Part shown: positions 45,347 to 54,601 of the stretch, one piece after another
Numbering within the stretch: the first letter of the stretch is position 1
Layout of the letters: each line of letters starts with the position of its first letter
Source: Flavobacterium cupriresistens
Lineage (GTDB): Bacteria; Bacteroidota; Bacteroidia; Flavobacteriales; Flavobacteriaceae
Assembly (NCBI RefSeq): GCF_020911925.1
Contig: NZ_CP087134.1
Location: forward strand, 1,116,001-1,180,000
DNA: 64,000 bases
Direction of reading: 5' to 3'
Notes under the pieces: model-generated
Database searches by the model: none
What the model saw: the letters and a program-made list of their open reading frames with translations, nothing else
Told to the model about the DNA's origin: nothing
Translations under genes and position numbers: made by a program

Positions 45347-46036
45347 TTACAAGTTCAGTGCAAAATTATTCAATAATTTTTCTTCGTATTTTTCTTTGTT
45401 GAAAGTATAGAGATAAGAACCTTTTCGGGAAGACTGCATGTCTTTTTCGTCTAATTTGTTTAGAATCTCTAAAGAATTAATCTTACTGATAAAGTTTCGT
45501 TTGTCTAATTCTTTACTCAAAATAGCTTCGTATAATTCCTGTAATTGACGCATGGTGAATTTTTCAGGCAGCAATTCAAATCCAATTGGTTTTATAGAGG
45601 TTTTGTATTGCAATCTGCCAATAGCATGCTGTAACATGTCGTCATGGTCAAAAATTAGTTTCGGAATATCATTGATACTAAACCATTTGGCATGATAGTT
45701 CTGAATTAGTTCCGCGTTATGATTTTCGATATTGATCAAAGCATAATAAGAAACGGAAATAGTTCGATCAACAGGATCACGATCAATTTCGCTGTAAGCA
45801 TACAATTGCTCCATATAAATGTCGTTTAGACCTGTAGAAGTGTTTAAGATTCTGACAGCAGCACTATCCAGCGATTCATCTCGTCTTAAGAAACCGCCAA
45901 TCAAAGACCATTTTCCTTTTTCCGGCTCAATATCCCTTTTTATTAAGAGTATTTTCAACCCCTCGTGGTCAAATCCAAAAATAATACAATCTACTGCTAA
46001 TAAAACCTTATCGGCAGTGCTATAGTTGTTTAGCAT
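45347..46036 (-). CDS. Nudix-fold transcriptional regulator, NrtR/AraR-like
   Basis: 229 aa: N-terminal Nudix fold (residues about 8-140) and C-terminal winged helix (FTMRQLQELYEAILSKELDKRNFISKI). The Nudix box reads GGFLRRDESLDSAAVRILNTSTGL; the REUXEE glutamates that bind metal are lost (RILNTS), so pyrophosphohydrolase activity is unlikely. Such proteins in Bacteroidota (AraR-type) are sugar-responsive repressors. Being convergent with the gal regulator, it may regulate gal or a nearby sugar gene. Confidence 0.85.
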   Translation of the reverse strand: MLNNYSTADKVLLAVDCIIFGFDHEGLKILLIKRDIEPEKGKWSLIGGFLRRDESLDSAAVRILNTSTGLNDIYMEQLYAYSEIDRDPVDRTISVSYYALINIENHNAELIQNYHAKWFSINDIPKLIFDHDDMLQHAIGRLQYKTSIKPIGFELLPEKFTMRQLQELYEAILSKELDKRNFISKINSLEILNKLDEKDMQSSRKGSYLYTFNKEKYEEKLLNNFALNL

Positions 46037-46381
46037 AGTCTAATTTTTGCTGGTAAAGATATAAACTTCCTAATGGGTTTCATGCTTTATAATGTTGTTT
46101 TTACATTTAATAGCTATAGTTCTGAAAATAGGTCTTTACTATTTTGTTTTTTGGTCCGAAATCTGATTTCAGTTTCCCTAATAAGTTTCAAATTTAATAT
46201 AAAGTTATCTATTTGCATAAAATTTCTTGCGAAGCACTTTTAAGTACTTTTATGTTTTATTTTTGAAATCGGCAAGTAAGATGATCTGATGAAGCAATAA
46301 AACAAAAGAAACCGCTATTTTTTTGATTTTAAACTAACTGCGGATCTTGCAACAGGCAGAACTAATTTTGATAAAAACCGA

Positions 46382-47107
46382 ATGAGAATAAATTTTATAA
46401 TGGAAAGTGTTTTGCCGGTATTACTTATACTGCCTCTGATGCTTCTTCTGCTCAAAGACAAATCTCAAATTAAAACGATCATACTTTTTACGGTTATTTT
46501 TATTTTATATCAGTTAATTCTTAAGGCTCCAAAGGAATTTGTTGCGCTTCAGGTAATAAAAGGACAATGGAATTGGACGGGAAAGCTGCTGGGGATACTT
46601 TTTGGACTTTTGGTATATACGGTATTAAAAAACAAATTAAAACCATTTGATTTTTTACGATTTAAGCAGGATTCAAAGGCTTTTTTGAAAACAATGTGGG
46701 CTGCGGTTTTGATGGTTTGCACTTCTTTTTTCTCGTATTTCGATAGTCCGAAAGAATTGGATTGGGAGACCTTATTCTATCAATTATCAATGCCGGGTCT
46801 GGATGAAGAGATAATGTTCAGAGCTATTTTGTTGGGTCTGTTATTAATTTCATTAAAAGACAAAATTAAAATTGGCAAATGGAGTTTGGGAAATCCGGGT
46901 GTTTTAATTATCGGAATTTTGTTTGGACTTGTACATGCACTTCATTTTAAAAGTACTATTGAATTCGATATATATGTTTTCATCTGTACCTTTTTGTCCG
47001 GTTATATTTGGAGTTGGATAACAGTTGAAAGTAAAAGTATCTTACTACCCGTTATCTCCCACAATCTGACCAATTTTTTGCAGAATTTACTAAGGATGGT
47101 GAAATGA
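46382..47107 (+). CDS. CPBP-family intramembrane metalloprotease
   Basis: 241 aa with about seven TM segments. The three family motifs are present: DEEIMFRAILLG (EExxxR), FGLVHALHF (FxxxH) and SHNLTNF (HxxxN). These residues coordinate the active site of Rce1-type glutamic intramembrane proteases. No neighbour points to a substrate. The 345 bases before it contain no gene that I can see. Confidence 0.87.
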   Translation: MRINFIMESVLPVLLILPLMLLLLKDKSQIKTIILFTVIFILYQLILKAPKEFVALQVIKGQWNWTGKLLGILFGLLVYTVLKNKLKPFDFLRFKQDSKAFLKTMWAAVLMVCTSFFSYFDSPKELDWETLFYQLSMPGLDEEIMFRAILLGLLLISLKDKIKIGKWSLGNPGVLIIGILFGLVHALHFKSTIEFDIYVFICTFLSGYIWSWITVESKSILLPVISHNLTNFLQNLLRMVK

Positions 47108-47185
47108 AAAAGTATCGGTCTACTATATTAGCGTAAAGTAGTGCTATTCGTAGTAGAAAAAAACAATTACATTTGAAATAAAAAT

Positions 47186-47653
47186 ATGGCATTCAAACAT
47201 CTTTTCAAAGCAACGGCAAAATGGACATCAAAACAAAATCCGGAATTAACTTCCCGATTTTACAGCAAAAGCCATACAATTTCATTGGAAGGAAAACCGA
47301 TTTTAGAGGTGTCGGCAGCAAAAGCTTTCAAGGGTGATCCGTCCTTATACAATCCCGAAGATTTACTGTTGAGTAGTTTGGTTTCCTGCCATATGATGTC
47401 TTACCTGTATGTCTGCTCCCAAAACGGAATTGAAGTTTTAGCATATTCCGACAATGCCGAAGCAACGCTAGAAGTAAATCCTGATGGCAGTGGTCGTTTT
47501 ACAGAAGTTCGTTTAAATCCAAAAGTAACGATTGCCAATTCAGATAAAGTTGAAGTAGCGGTTGCATTGCACAAAAAAGCCAACCAATTGTGTTTTATTG
47601 CCAATTCCTGCAATTTTCCGGTTGTGCATCATGCAAGTTGTGAGGTAATTTAA
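47186..47653 (+). CDS. OsmC/Ohr-family peroxiredoxin-like protein
   Basis: 155 aa. LLLSSLVSCHMMSYLYVC carries the peroxidatic Cys, and CFIANSCNFPVVHHASCEV the resolving Cys at the C-terminus; the Glu/Arg context of OsmC is also there. Probably reduces organic hydroperoxides. It is a single gene with a terminator 100 bases on. Confidence 0.87.
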   Translation: MAFKHLFKATAKWTSKQNPELTSRFYSKSHTISLEGKPILEVSAAKAFKGDPSLYNPEDLLLSSLVSCHMMSYLYVCSQNGIEVLAYSDNAEATLEVNPDGSGRFTEVRLNPKVTIANSDKVEVAVALHKKANQLCFIANSCNFPVVHHASCEVI

Positions 47654-47756
47654 AAAGAGCGAACACTTCTCTAAAAAATATTTTAGAAAACAATTAAAAA
47701 CGGAATTATTGTAAAAAATAAGGTCCCGGTTTTTGCTGTTCGTACTGCTTTGAAAA

Positions 47757-47799
47757 ATAAAACAAACCAATCGCTACTCAGGCGATTGTTTTGTTTTAT
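47757..47799 (+). terminator. terminator after the OsmC gene
   Basis: AAAACAAACCAATCGC and GCGATTGTTTTGTTTT form a long stem with one bulge around TACTCAG, followed by ATAG. The rest of 47654-47962 shows no gene. Confidence 0.75.
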
Positions 47800-47962
47800 A
47801 GCGGTTTATTGCCTAAAAAGACTTTCACAGTATTCAGAAATAAAAAATACTCACAGGTTATTTTTTTTAAAATACAGGAATTGATTCCGTCAAGACGTCA
47901 AATTATTCTTACTACGTTTAAAGTATCAAAAACAAAGAGGCATATTTTTTATTGTCATTATA

Positions 47963-47990
47963 CTTATTTAGTCTAAATAAGATATGTTTG
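47963..47990 (+). promoter_or_regulatory. palindromic operator and -7 box of the sigma/FecR/TonB locus
   Basis: CTTATTTAG-T-CTAAATAAG (47963-47981) is a perfect 9-bp inverted repeat. It is followed at 47983-47990 by TATGTTTG, an exact match to the Bacteroidota -7 consensus TAnnTTTG. The TTTAG/CTAAA half-sites resemble metal-responsive (Fur- or DtxR-type) operators, which fits iron control of this locus. The identity of the regulator is inferred. Confidence 0.6.
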
Positions 47991-48007
47991 TAGATATTTT
48001 TAATTTT

Positions 48008-48595
48008 ATGAAAGAGGAATATCTAAACATCAATGCTAAAAACTTTCCGGAATTATATGATCAGTATTGGAATGAGCTATTTTGTTTTTCCCGACATCAT
48101 ACAGGTGACGAAGAAGCAGCAAAAGAAATCGTTCAGCAGATTTTTATCAGTATTTGGGAAAGGCGCGAAAAACTGCAAATTCAAACTTCAATTAGAGCCT
48201 ACCTCTATGGGGCAACAAAGCTCAAGATATTAGAGTATCACCGGAAGCAGGCTACCAAAAAAGAATACGAGAGTGCTCATCTTACAGAGAACAACACCGT
48301 TTCTAACAATACCGAAGAACATATGCTGCATAAGGATTTGCTTCGGGAATTACAGGCTGCTATAAATGGGCTTCCGGAACGCTGTCGACAGGTATATCTA
48401 ATGAGCAGAGAAGAGGGAATGGACAATCGTTCTATAGCCGCTTCGCTTGTCATTACAGAAAAAGCCGTTGAAGGAAACATTACAAGAGCGCTCAGACATA
48501 TTCGTGACCATTTAAAAATTTTTCGCAGTTCGCTTATTTTTTTTACAACTCTATGTAGGGTTAGTGAAGACTTGTGCAACTACATAATTATATAA
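48008..48595 (+). CDS. ECF RNA polymerase sigma factor (FecI-like)
   Basis: 195 aa from the ATG at 48008. An earlier in-frame ATG at 47984 overlaps the -7 box, so I prefer the later one. Region 2 (FPELYDQYWNELFCFSRHHTGDEEAAKEIVQQIFISIW) and region 4 (LPERCRQVYLMSREEGMDNRSIAASLVITEKAVEGNI) are clear. It is followed by a FecR-like gene and a TonB receptor; this is the standard cell-surface-signalling set for iron uptake, though the receptor itself lacks an STN domain. Confidence 0.87.
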   Translation: MKEEYLNINAKNFPELYDQYWNELFCFSRHHTGDEEAAKEIVQQIFISIWERREKLQIQTSIRAYLYGATKLKILEYHRKQATKKEYESAHLTENNTVSNNTEEHMLHKDLLRELQAAINGLPERCRQVYLMSREEGMDNRSIAASLVITEKAVEGNITRALRHIRDHLKIFRSSLIFFTTLCRVSEDLCNYIII

Positions 48596-48608
48596 CAAAG
48601 CCAATATC

Positions 48609-49268
48609 GTGTTTATTACATCAGATTTATTAGAAAAATATGCGAAGAATGAATGCAATGCTGCCGAAAAGGCGAGTGTTGAGCATTGGTTACGTGTTAT
48701 AGATTTAGAGAATGAGATCATAGTATCTCCACAAAGATTGGGAGTAAAAGAAGAAATCTGGAACTCAATCGCTGCAAAAACGATTAATGTAAAACCAAAA
48801 ATGCCAAACAGATTTCTTTATACGGCATTGACTACTGCCGCATGTGTGGTATTCGGAATTATAAGTTTACACTATTACAATTCATCCACATTTGGTTCTC
48901 AGATTTTGGTTAACAATATCCACGGACAGCAAATCAAAAGAATCAACATAGGTAATTTATCTTTTTTGGTTGAACCGGGAAGTCAGTGTAACATTTCAAC
49001 AGATTTTTTGGGTCAGGCTAATGATATCAAGTTCTGTGGCGCCGTTTCGGTTACCAGTGATTCAGCAGCGGTAAGAGAGTTTAATATTGGAACAGGGACT
49101 TCAGATTGTACCGATATTTATCAGGACAGGGTAAAATTACGTAAAGGACAAACTTATCTGGCCATGACGGATGATGAATATAATGTAATAACCGCAACCA
49201 AAGAAGAGATTGCAGAAGGGCTGCCAAGAGTCTTTAGTGCTAGGTTGTCGGAGCGGTTTGATTTATAA
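48609..49268 (+). CDS. short FecR-like anti-sigma factor
   Basis: 219 aa starting at GTG 48609. N-terminal cytoplasmic segment (LLEKYAKNECNAAEKASVEHWL) is the FecR/anti-sigma zinc-less domain; TM at residues about 70-88 (YTALTTAACVVFGIISLHYY). The periplasmic part is only ~130 residues, shorter than in usual FecR proteins (about 300-390 aa in all), but keeps LVEPGSQCNI and FCGAVSVT strands. Likely controls the sigma factor encoded just upstream. Confidence 0.8.
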   Translation: MFITSDLLEKYAKNECNAAEKASVEHWLRVIDLENEIIVSPQRLGVKEEIWNSIAAKTINVKPKMPNRFLYTALTTAACVVFGIISLHYYNSSTFGSQILVNNIHGQQIKRINIGNLSFLVEPGSQCNISTDFLGQANDIKFCGAVSVTSDSAAVREFNIGTGTSDCTDIYQDRVKLRKGQTYLAMTDDEYNVITATKEEIAEGLPRVFSARLSERFDL

Positions 49269-49361
49269 AGAATGATTAGTAAATAGAGTACATACGAGAA
49301 ACGACATAACTAAAGGGAGTAAGATCTGAAAGTTATGGGTTTAGCGAACAAATAATGAACA

Positions 49362-51761
49362 ATGCAATTTAAAAGATTTTTTTTAACGATCCTTTTTGCG
49401 GTCGTATATTCTACAGTTTATGCTCAAAATGACAGTAATACCAGTCTTACGGGGTATGTACTGGGTGACGATAGTCAGCCTCTGGTGGGCGCTGCAATAC
49501 AACTGCAAAAAACGGCTACCATAGTGCATAGTAATCATTCAGGGAAATTCGTTTTTGAGAATATGGCACCCGGAAAATATGGGTTGATTGTATCGATGAA
49601 CGAATATCAATCTCAGGAAATCGCTGTTGTTGTTAAGAAGAATTTAAAAGAGAAAATTGTTGTTACATTAAGTTCCAATTCGGTTGCACTAAATTCGGTT
49701 GATCTCTTTACTAAAACAGTCGAAACCAAAGTCAGGGAACAACCGTTTGCTGTCTCTGTTATTAATACAAAGAAACTGGCAGAACGCGATGTAGATTTAA
49801 ACCGTCTGATGGACGGAACGTCCGGGATTCGTGTACAGGAAACAGGAGGTATGGGTTCTGAATTTAACTATTCGATTAACGGATTGTCGGGCAAGGCAGT
49901 AAAGATTTTTATAGATGGAATTCCTATGGAAAGCTTTGGATCATCCTTTAGTATCAACAATTTTGCAATTAATACGATCGACAGAATCGAAGTTTACAAA
50001 GGAGTTACACCCGTTGCTCTTGGTGCCGATGCACTTGGCGGTTCTATAAATCTTGTGAGCCGTACCCGTCTTAAAAATTATCTGGATCTCTCGCAGACAA
50101 TAGGCACTTTTAATACGTATCGCACCGCATTATCAGGAAAATGGAGAGCTAAATCCGGTTTTACGGTACAAACCAATTCTTTTTATAATTACTCCGATAA
50201 TAACTACCAAGTATGGGGACCAACAGTTGAGGTTGCAGAGGCAGACGGTAGAGTAGTTCCCGGTTATCCAAGATTTAGAAGGTTTAATGACGATTATAAA
50301 TCATATACCATAAAAACAGATGTTGGATTTACCAACGTCAAGTGGGCAGATGTTTTTTTATTTGGATTGACTTTGTCAGATCAGGATCGGGGCATACAGA
50401 CCGGGAGAACGATGGCCTATGTGTATGGAGATGTACGATATAAGGAGAAATTTGTGATGCCTTCTGTAAGATATTCTAAGAAAGGATTTTTGTTCTCCAA
50501 TTTGAATGTTGATTTATATGCTTCTATAAATAAATTAAGAGGTACTACAACAGATACAAGCTCGTACAAATACAATTGGAGAGGAGAGCCAACAGGAACG
50601 GTAGCAAATGGAGAACTGGGTGGACATAAAGCATCAAAATCAATATATTCTTTTCAGGATAATACCAGGTTGGCGAGAGTAAATTTTGCGTACCAAATTA
50701 AGTCCAATCAACAGGTTAATTTTAATTATGTTTTCAGCGGTATTTCAAGAAAAGGCAGCGATGCAATTGCTACAGCAGAATGGACAATACCGTTTAGAAA
50801 TCCTCAGGACCTGAACAAACATATTGCAGGTTTGTCTTATGAAATTACTTCTTTTAATGACCGATGGTCAAATGTTTTCTTTGCGAAGTATTTTGCCTAC
50901 AATGCCAATACAGTTGATTATGACTACAAGAACGGTGCTTCTCAGGAATTGATTTATCTCAACACCAAAGATAATGTATCCACTTTTGGTTATGCGTCTA
51001 AATTATTGCTTCCAAACGAATATACTGTAAAGGTTTCTGTAGAGAATGCAGCAAGGCTACCGGAAGCGGCTGAACTTTTGGGTAATGGAAACACTATTTT
51101 AAACGCACCTGATTTACAGCCTGAAAGAAGTTTTAATGCCAATGCCTCCCTTCAAAAAACGATAGATAGTGATACACAGCATTTGAACTTGGGTTTTAAC
51201 CTGTTTTTCCGAAATACAAAAAATTTGATTTGGCTGGCTGAAGGTGATTTGTTTGGAACAGCCCGTTATGAAAATTTAGGAAAAATACAAACACTTGGAG
51301 TTGAATTCGAAGCAAACTATGCCCGTCAGCAATGGTTTGAGTTGGCATTCAATTTTACCTATCAGGATATTAGAAACATGCAGCGTTTTGAAACAAATGG
51401 TGCGCGAAATTATGTTTATCAGGACAGATTGCGTAATACACCTTATTTAATGGGAAATGCTGAGGTTAGATTGTTCCTGGATCATTTATTTCAAATGAAA
51501 CACAAAATTTCATTTTTTGCCAGTACCCATTATGTACATCAATATTATTTGGGTTGGCCAAGTTTGGGAGCTCCTCCTGATAAGCTGTACGTTCCTACAC
51601 AATTTGTACAGGATGCAGGTCTGGGGTATACTTTTGGAGAGGGCCGTTATAGCCTAAATGCAGTCTGTCGTAACCTCTTTGACAAACAGGTTTATGATAA
51701 TTACTTACTGCAAAAACCAGGTAGATTTTTCAGTCTGAAACTAAGATATCTTTTACAATAA
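49362..51761 (+). CDS. TonB-dependent receptor with N-terminal carboxypeptidase-like domain
   Basis: 799 aa. Signal peptide (FFLTILFAVVYSTVYAQ), then a ~85-residue CarboxypepD_reg-like domain (LTGYVLGDDSQPLVGAAIQLQK), plug (EQPFAVSVINTKKL ... RIEVYKGVTPVALGADALGGSINLV) and a 22-strand barrel. There is no STN signalling domain and no RagA-type length, which points to siderophore/metal rather than glycan uptake. The DUF4374 lipoprotein follows by 23 bases; together they resemble the XusA-XusB pair of Bacteroides. Confidence 0.9.
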   Translation: MQFKRFFLTILFAVVYSTVYAQNDSNTSLTGYVLGDDSQPLVGAAIQLQKTATIVHSNHSGKFVFENMAPGKYGLIVSMNEYQSQEIAVVVKKNLKEKIVVTLSSNSVALNSVDLFTKTVETKVREQPFAVSVINTKKLAERDVDLNRLMDGTSGIRVQETGGMGSEFNYSINGLSGKAVKIFIDGIPMESFGSSFSINNFAINTIDRIEVYKGVTPVALGADALGGSINLVSRTRLKNYLDLSQTIGTFNTYRTALSGKWRAKSGFTVQTNSFYNYSDNNYQVWGPTVEVAEADGRVVPGYPRFRRFNDDYKSYTIKTDVGFTNVKWADVFLFGLTLSDQDRGIQTGRTMAYVYGDVRYKEKFVMPSVRYSKKGFLFSNLNVDLYASINKLRGTTTDTSSYKYNWRGEPTGTVANGELGGHKASKSIYSFQDNTRLARVNFAYQIKSNQQVNFNYVFSGISRKGSDAIATAEWTIPFRNPQDLNKHIAGLSYEITSFNDRWSNVFFAKYFAYNANTVDYDYKNGASQELIYLNTKDNVSTFGYASKLLLPNEYTVKVSVENAARLPEAAELLGNGNTILNAPDLQPERSFNANASLQKTIDSDTQHLNLGFNLFFRNTKNLIWLAEGDLFGTARYENLGKIQTLGVEFEANYARQQWFELAFNFTYQDIRNMQRFETNGARNYVYQDRLRNTPYLMGNAEVRLFLDHLFQMKHKISFFASTHYVHQYYLGWPSLGAPPDKLYVPTQFVQDAGLGYTFGEGRYSLNAVCRNLFDKQVYDNYLLQKPGRFFSLKLRYLLQ

Positions 51762-51784
51762 TCAATTAAATAAATTTAAACTAT

Positions 51785-53020
51785 ATGAAAATGAAAACGC
51801 TCATTAAAAAATCATCCCTTCTTTTCTTTTCTGCTCTTTTACTATCGGCAGTCACCTCTTGCAGTTCAAAATCAGATGAGGTTGAAGTACAAAGTGCTCA
51901 GCATTTCACGGTGGCAAGCTGGACTCAGGAATTACAATATTTGGCTTCTGTGCCTACACTAACAGAAGGATCTCTGACTTTTAAAGGAAAAGGACTGGAA
52001 GCTAACGGCTCCCGATATATTTGGCACAAACAATATGTCTATTTGATGAATCTTCCGTTAAAGAAATTCATTCAATATGAAATGGGTAAAGACGGTAGTT
52101 TAAAAGAAAAAGCCGCTATACTTACAGATGGTGTAGTGCCAAATTATTTTCAATCGCTAAATATTGTTGATGATAATACCATGTTGGTTTTCGGAGGATT
52201 AGATGTTAATAATGGTACAGTAGGCTGGGCAAGAATCAAACTAAACGAGTTTGTAATCGAGGCAAAAGGAACTATTGCAGTACCTTATGATGCAGCAAAC
52301 TCAGGCGTTCAGTTTTCTGTTGGAAAAGCGTTTGTAGACAATGGTAAACTTGTTCTGGGAGGTTATTTCTACGATAATATAGGAAAAACATACGCAGTTG
52401 ACGGTGTAAGAGCTTTGGTTTACGATTATCCGGCGATGACCAATATGAAAGTGATTAAAAGTACCGCTACAGAAGGTGGAGTTGGTTACGATTACTTGCA
52501 CTCCTTAGATAAAGATGAAGAAGGAAATCATTATTTCGTAGCCAGTGCCGGTAAATTCTGGACAGGAATAGGGGGAAAATCAGGTGTTGTACGAATTAAA
52601 AAAGGTACAGCAGAATTTGATAAAGACTTTTTTATAGATGTAACGACACCACTAGGAAAACAAGCCTGCTTGATGGGTATAAACTATGTAGGTAATGGTA
52701 TTGCAATTGGTACGATACAATACGAAGAATTAATGACTTCGGTAAGAGACCGTTTAAAAAATGTAGGTCAGTTAGTAAAGATTGATTTGAAAAATAAAAC
52801 AGTTTCGCTGATCAACACCCCGTTAAGTCCGGTTGCTATGGTGCGCTCACCATTGGTACTTAATGGAAAGTATTACACAGCAATTACTCCTGTTGACGCT
52901 CCGGCTGCAGCTGCCATCTACGAAGTAGACCCTGCAACGGGAACATTCAAAAAAGGTCTTTCTCTAGACGGAGGAGGTTCTGTTAATGTTCAATTAATAG
53001 CGCCCCACCCAACTAAATAA
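51785..53020 (+). CDS. DUF4374 surface lipoprotein, XusB-like
   Basis: 411 aa lipoprotein (LLLSAVTSCSSK, Cys26). The mature part has repeated beta-blade patterns (LTFKGKGLEANGSRYIWHK-like, NTMLVFGGLDVNNGTVGWARI, GNHYFVASAGKFW) expected of a beta-propeller. DUF4374 includes XusB of Bacteroides thetaiotaomicron, a surface lipoprotein that captures ferric enterobactin for its TonB partner. Here the pair is complete, but no inner-membrane XusC-like PepSY protein follows. Substrate specificity is unknown. Confidence 0.87.
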   Translation: MKMKTLIKKSSLLFFSALLLSAVTSCSSKSDEVEVQSAQHFTVASWTQELQYLASVPTLTEGSLTFKGKGLEANGSRYIWHKQYVYLMNLPLKKFIQYEMGKDGSLKEKAAILTDGVVPNYFQSLNIVDDNTMLVFGGLDVNNGTVGWARIKLNEFVIEAKGTIAVPYDAANSGVQFSVGKAFVDNGKLVLGGYFYDNIGKTYAVDGVRALVYDYPAMTNMKVIKSTATEGGVGYDYLHSLDKDEEGNHYFVASAGKFWTGIGGKSGVVRIKKGTAEFDKDFFIDVTTPLGKQACLMGINYVGNGIAIGTIQYEELMTSVRDRLKNVGQLVKIDLKNKTVSLINTPLSPVAMVRSPLVLNGKYYTAITPVDAPAAAAIYEVDPATGTFKKGLSLDGGGSVNVQLIAPHPTK

Positions 53021-53030
53021 TAAAACACTT

Positions 53031-53060
53031 AAAAGCTCCCACCCGGGAGCTTTTTATTTT
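53031..53060 (+). terminator. terminator of the receptor-lipoprotein operon
   Basis: AAAAGCTCCC and GGGAGCTTTTT form a 9-bp stem with an ACCC loop and a run of T, 10 bases after the DUF4374 stop. Confidence 0.9.
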
Positions 53061-53181
53061 TTAAAGGAGTTCGTGTACTTCAGATGTGCCGCAATGTCTC
53101 TTTTCCCACTCTTGACCATCAAAATAAAGAGATTCGTGTTTCTAAAATTTTGGAATTTGGAATTTCAAAATTTGGAATTTT

Positions 53182-53367
53182 TTAAATTTTATCCCTGTAG
53201 TCTTTTATCAAAATGTAAATAGAAAAAACAAAGACAATACTATAAAGAATGGCCAGACCATTGTGTTCAAATTTTAATTTTTCAAAGTCGAACTGCTTAT
53301 ACAAAGTACTTCCCAGAATAATTGCTACAATTAAAAAAATAAAGTTTAGTGATTTTTTATTCTTCAT
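53182..53367 (-). CDS. small two-TM membrane protein
   Basis: 61 aa. Two hydrophobic helices (LNFIFLIVAIILGSTLY and LAILYSIVFVFSIYILI) separated by a charged linker, ending DYRDKI. No family recognised. It is isolated in a gene-poor stretch, so a small gene is supported mainly by the clean TM pattern and lysine-rich start. Confidence 0.5.
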   Translation of the reverse strand: MKNKKSLNFIFLIVAIILGSTLYKQFDFEKLKFEHNGLAILYSIVFVFSIYILIKDYRDKI

Positions 53368-53563
53368 GTTTTATTGGTTTAGGAGGATTTCAATTAAAAG
53401 GGTTACTATAAAGGAAGGAAAGATAGAAGCGATCATTCCTAACTTGAGTTGCTTGTAAATTTAGAAAAAAACAGTAAAATCAGGAAGTAATACAATAATA
53501 ATTAATAAATAATCAACTGATGCAGAATGTTTTAAGTTGATTTCAAATACAAATCCTAAAACC

Positions 53564-53596
53564 AAAGCTGACAGGTTTCAAAAACCTGTCAGCTTT
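53564..53596. terminator. long perfect hairpin in the gene-free stretch
   Basis: AAAGCTGACAGGTTT and AAACCTGTCAGCTTT pair perfectly across a CAA centre. It shares the CCTGTCAG style of the CCCGACAGG hairpins at 38.7 kb. No gene is seen in 53368-53922 otherwise. Confidence 0.6.
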
Positions 53597-53922
53597 AATT
53601 CGCAAAAATGAATGAACAATTTTTATTTCTCCACAACTTTTGCATCTAATCCGTTTCTCTTAGATTGGAATTTAATTCATTTAATAACGATTGAATAGCG
53701 AGTTAAGACAAAGAAACCCGTTTAACTTTGTTAAGATAGAGGAATGTTTAAATAAGTATATTGAAAGTAACCACATAATTCCTGATAAAAAACATGTGAT
53801 TTTAAAAATATTGAGATTAATAATTTATTAATGGAAATGAATAAAGAGTAAGCACATGCTGAGAACAGGTAGCTTACTCTTTATTTATTTAGTAATTTAA
53901 ATTCTTAATTAGGGATTTTAAA

Positions 53923-54189
53923 TTAGCTTATCCATGCTTTTAAATTGTTTTCCGTGTTGATATTATATTCAATAATAATTCTATCGTATAAGGCTGGGTC
54001 TTCTTGATATCCTTTCGTTTTAAAATGAGTAATTGAATTGTTTACCTCTGAAAAATAAACTGTATATTGATGCTTTATTTTATTTAATGCAATAATGTTG
54101 TTTCTTATGTGTAATTCTCTTTCTTCACTCAAATGTTGTATTTTCTGAAAGAGCTTGTTTTCAAAATCTTCTAATAATAGTGATATCAT
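53923..54189 (-). CDS. small hypothetical protein
   Basis: 88 aa, helical and charged (LLLEDFENKLFQKIQHLSEERELHIRN ...). No motif recognised. Located just outside the left end of the integrated element, so it belongs to the host side. Confidence 0.5.
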   Translation of the reverse strand: MISLLLEDFENKLFQKIQHLSEERELHIRNNIIALNKIKHQYTVYFSEVNNSITHFKTKGYQEDPALYDRIIIEYNINTENNLKAWIS

Positions 54190-54362
54190 ACGGTTTAGTT
54201 AAGTTATTGATATTCGGTTACTTTTTTTTATAATAAATTAGTGAAGCTTTAAAAGTAAAATCAATGAGAGTTATTTTACTAAAAAGAACAGTTTAAACAA
54301 ATTTAAGATTAATAAATCATTAAATAAAAGTTAGCCACCCATTTAATTACCCTAAAAATAAA

Positions 54363-54396
54363 AAACCTCTGAAAATCAATTGATTTCAGAGGTTTT
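54363..54396 (-). terminator. original terminator of the tRNA-Leu gene, now stranded at attL
   Basis: AACCTCTGAAA and TTTCAGAGGTT form a near-perfect stem around ATCAATTGA, one base from the left att core. In the uninterrupted chromosome it would lie directly after the tRNA 3' end now found at 63351. Confidence 0.7.
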
Positions 54397-54411
54397 AAGT
54401 ACCCGGAGCCG
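54397..54411. repeat. attL core
   Basis: AAGTACCCGGAGCCG, identical to positions 63348-63362. It is the only part of the tRNA gene present at this end; the next bases (TTTTGCAACCC) do not match tRNA. Confidence 0.85.
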
Positions 54412-54550
54412 TTTTGCAACCCTCTTAATTTGTAAGAATTGTTAAAATCAATAAAAAGGGTTTAAAGTCATTGTAGTTAAGGCTTAATATGGTTTTGTCT
54501 TATATAATTAATTAGATTGAATTAAATAAAATTAAGATAAAGTAATATGT

Positions 54551-54572
54551 TTTCGGCAATATTTCGGCAAAA
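54551..54572 (+). promoter_or_regulatory. paired TTCGGCAA boxes at the left end (putative integrase arm sites)
   Basis: TTTCGGCAA-TAT-TTCGGCAAAA is two TTCGGCAA words one helical turn apart, 30 bases before the integrase ATG. An almost identical pair, in the same orientation, sits 53 bases inside the right end (63273-63294; 20 of 22 positions agree). Such paired arm-type sites bind the N-terminal domain of tyrosine integrases. Confidence 0.65.
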
Positions 54573-54601
54573 CACTATCTTCGTGTGATATTATTTATAC
54601 T

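Noticed and set aside
46037..46381. Promoter with TATTTTTG at 46258 for the CPBP gene
   Set aside because: The only TTG upstream is too far (about 28 bases) for the usual spacing, so I do not claim it.
54397..54420. Second tRNA-Leu gene at the left end of the island
   Set aside because: Only the 15-base core matches; the rest of the tRNA is missing.
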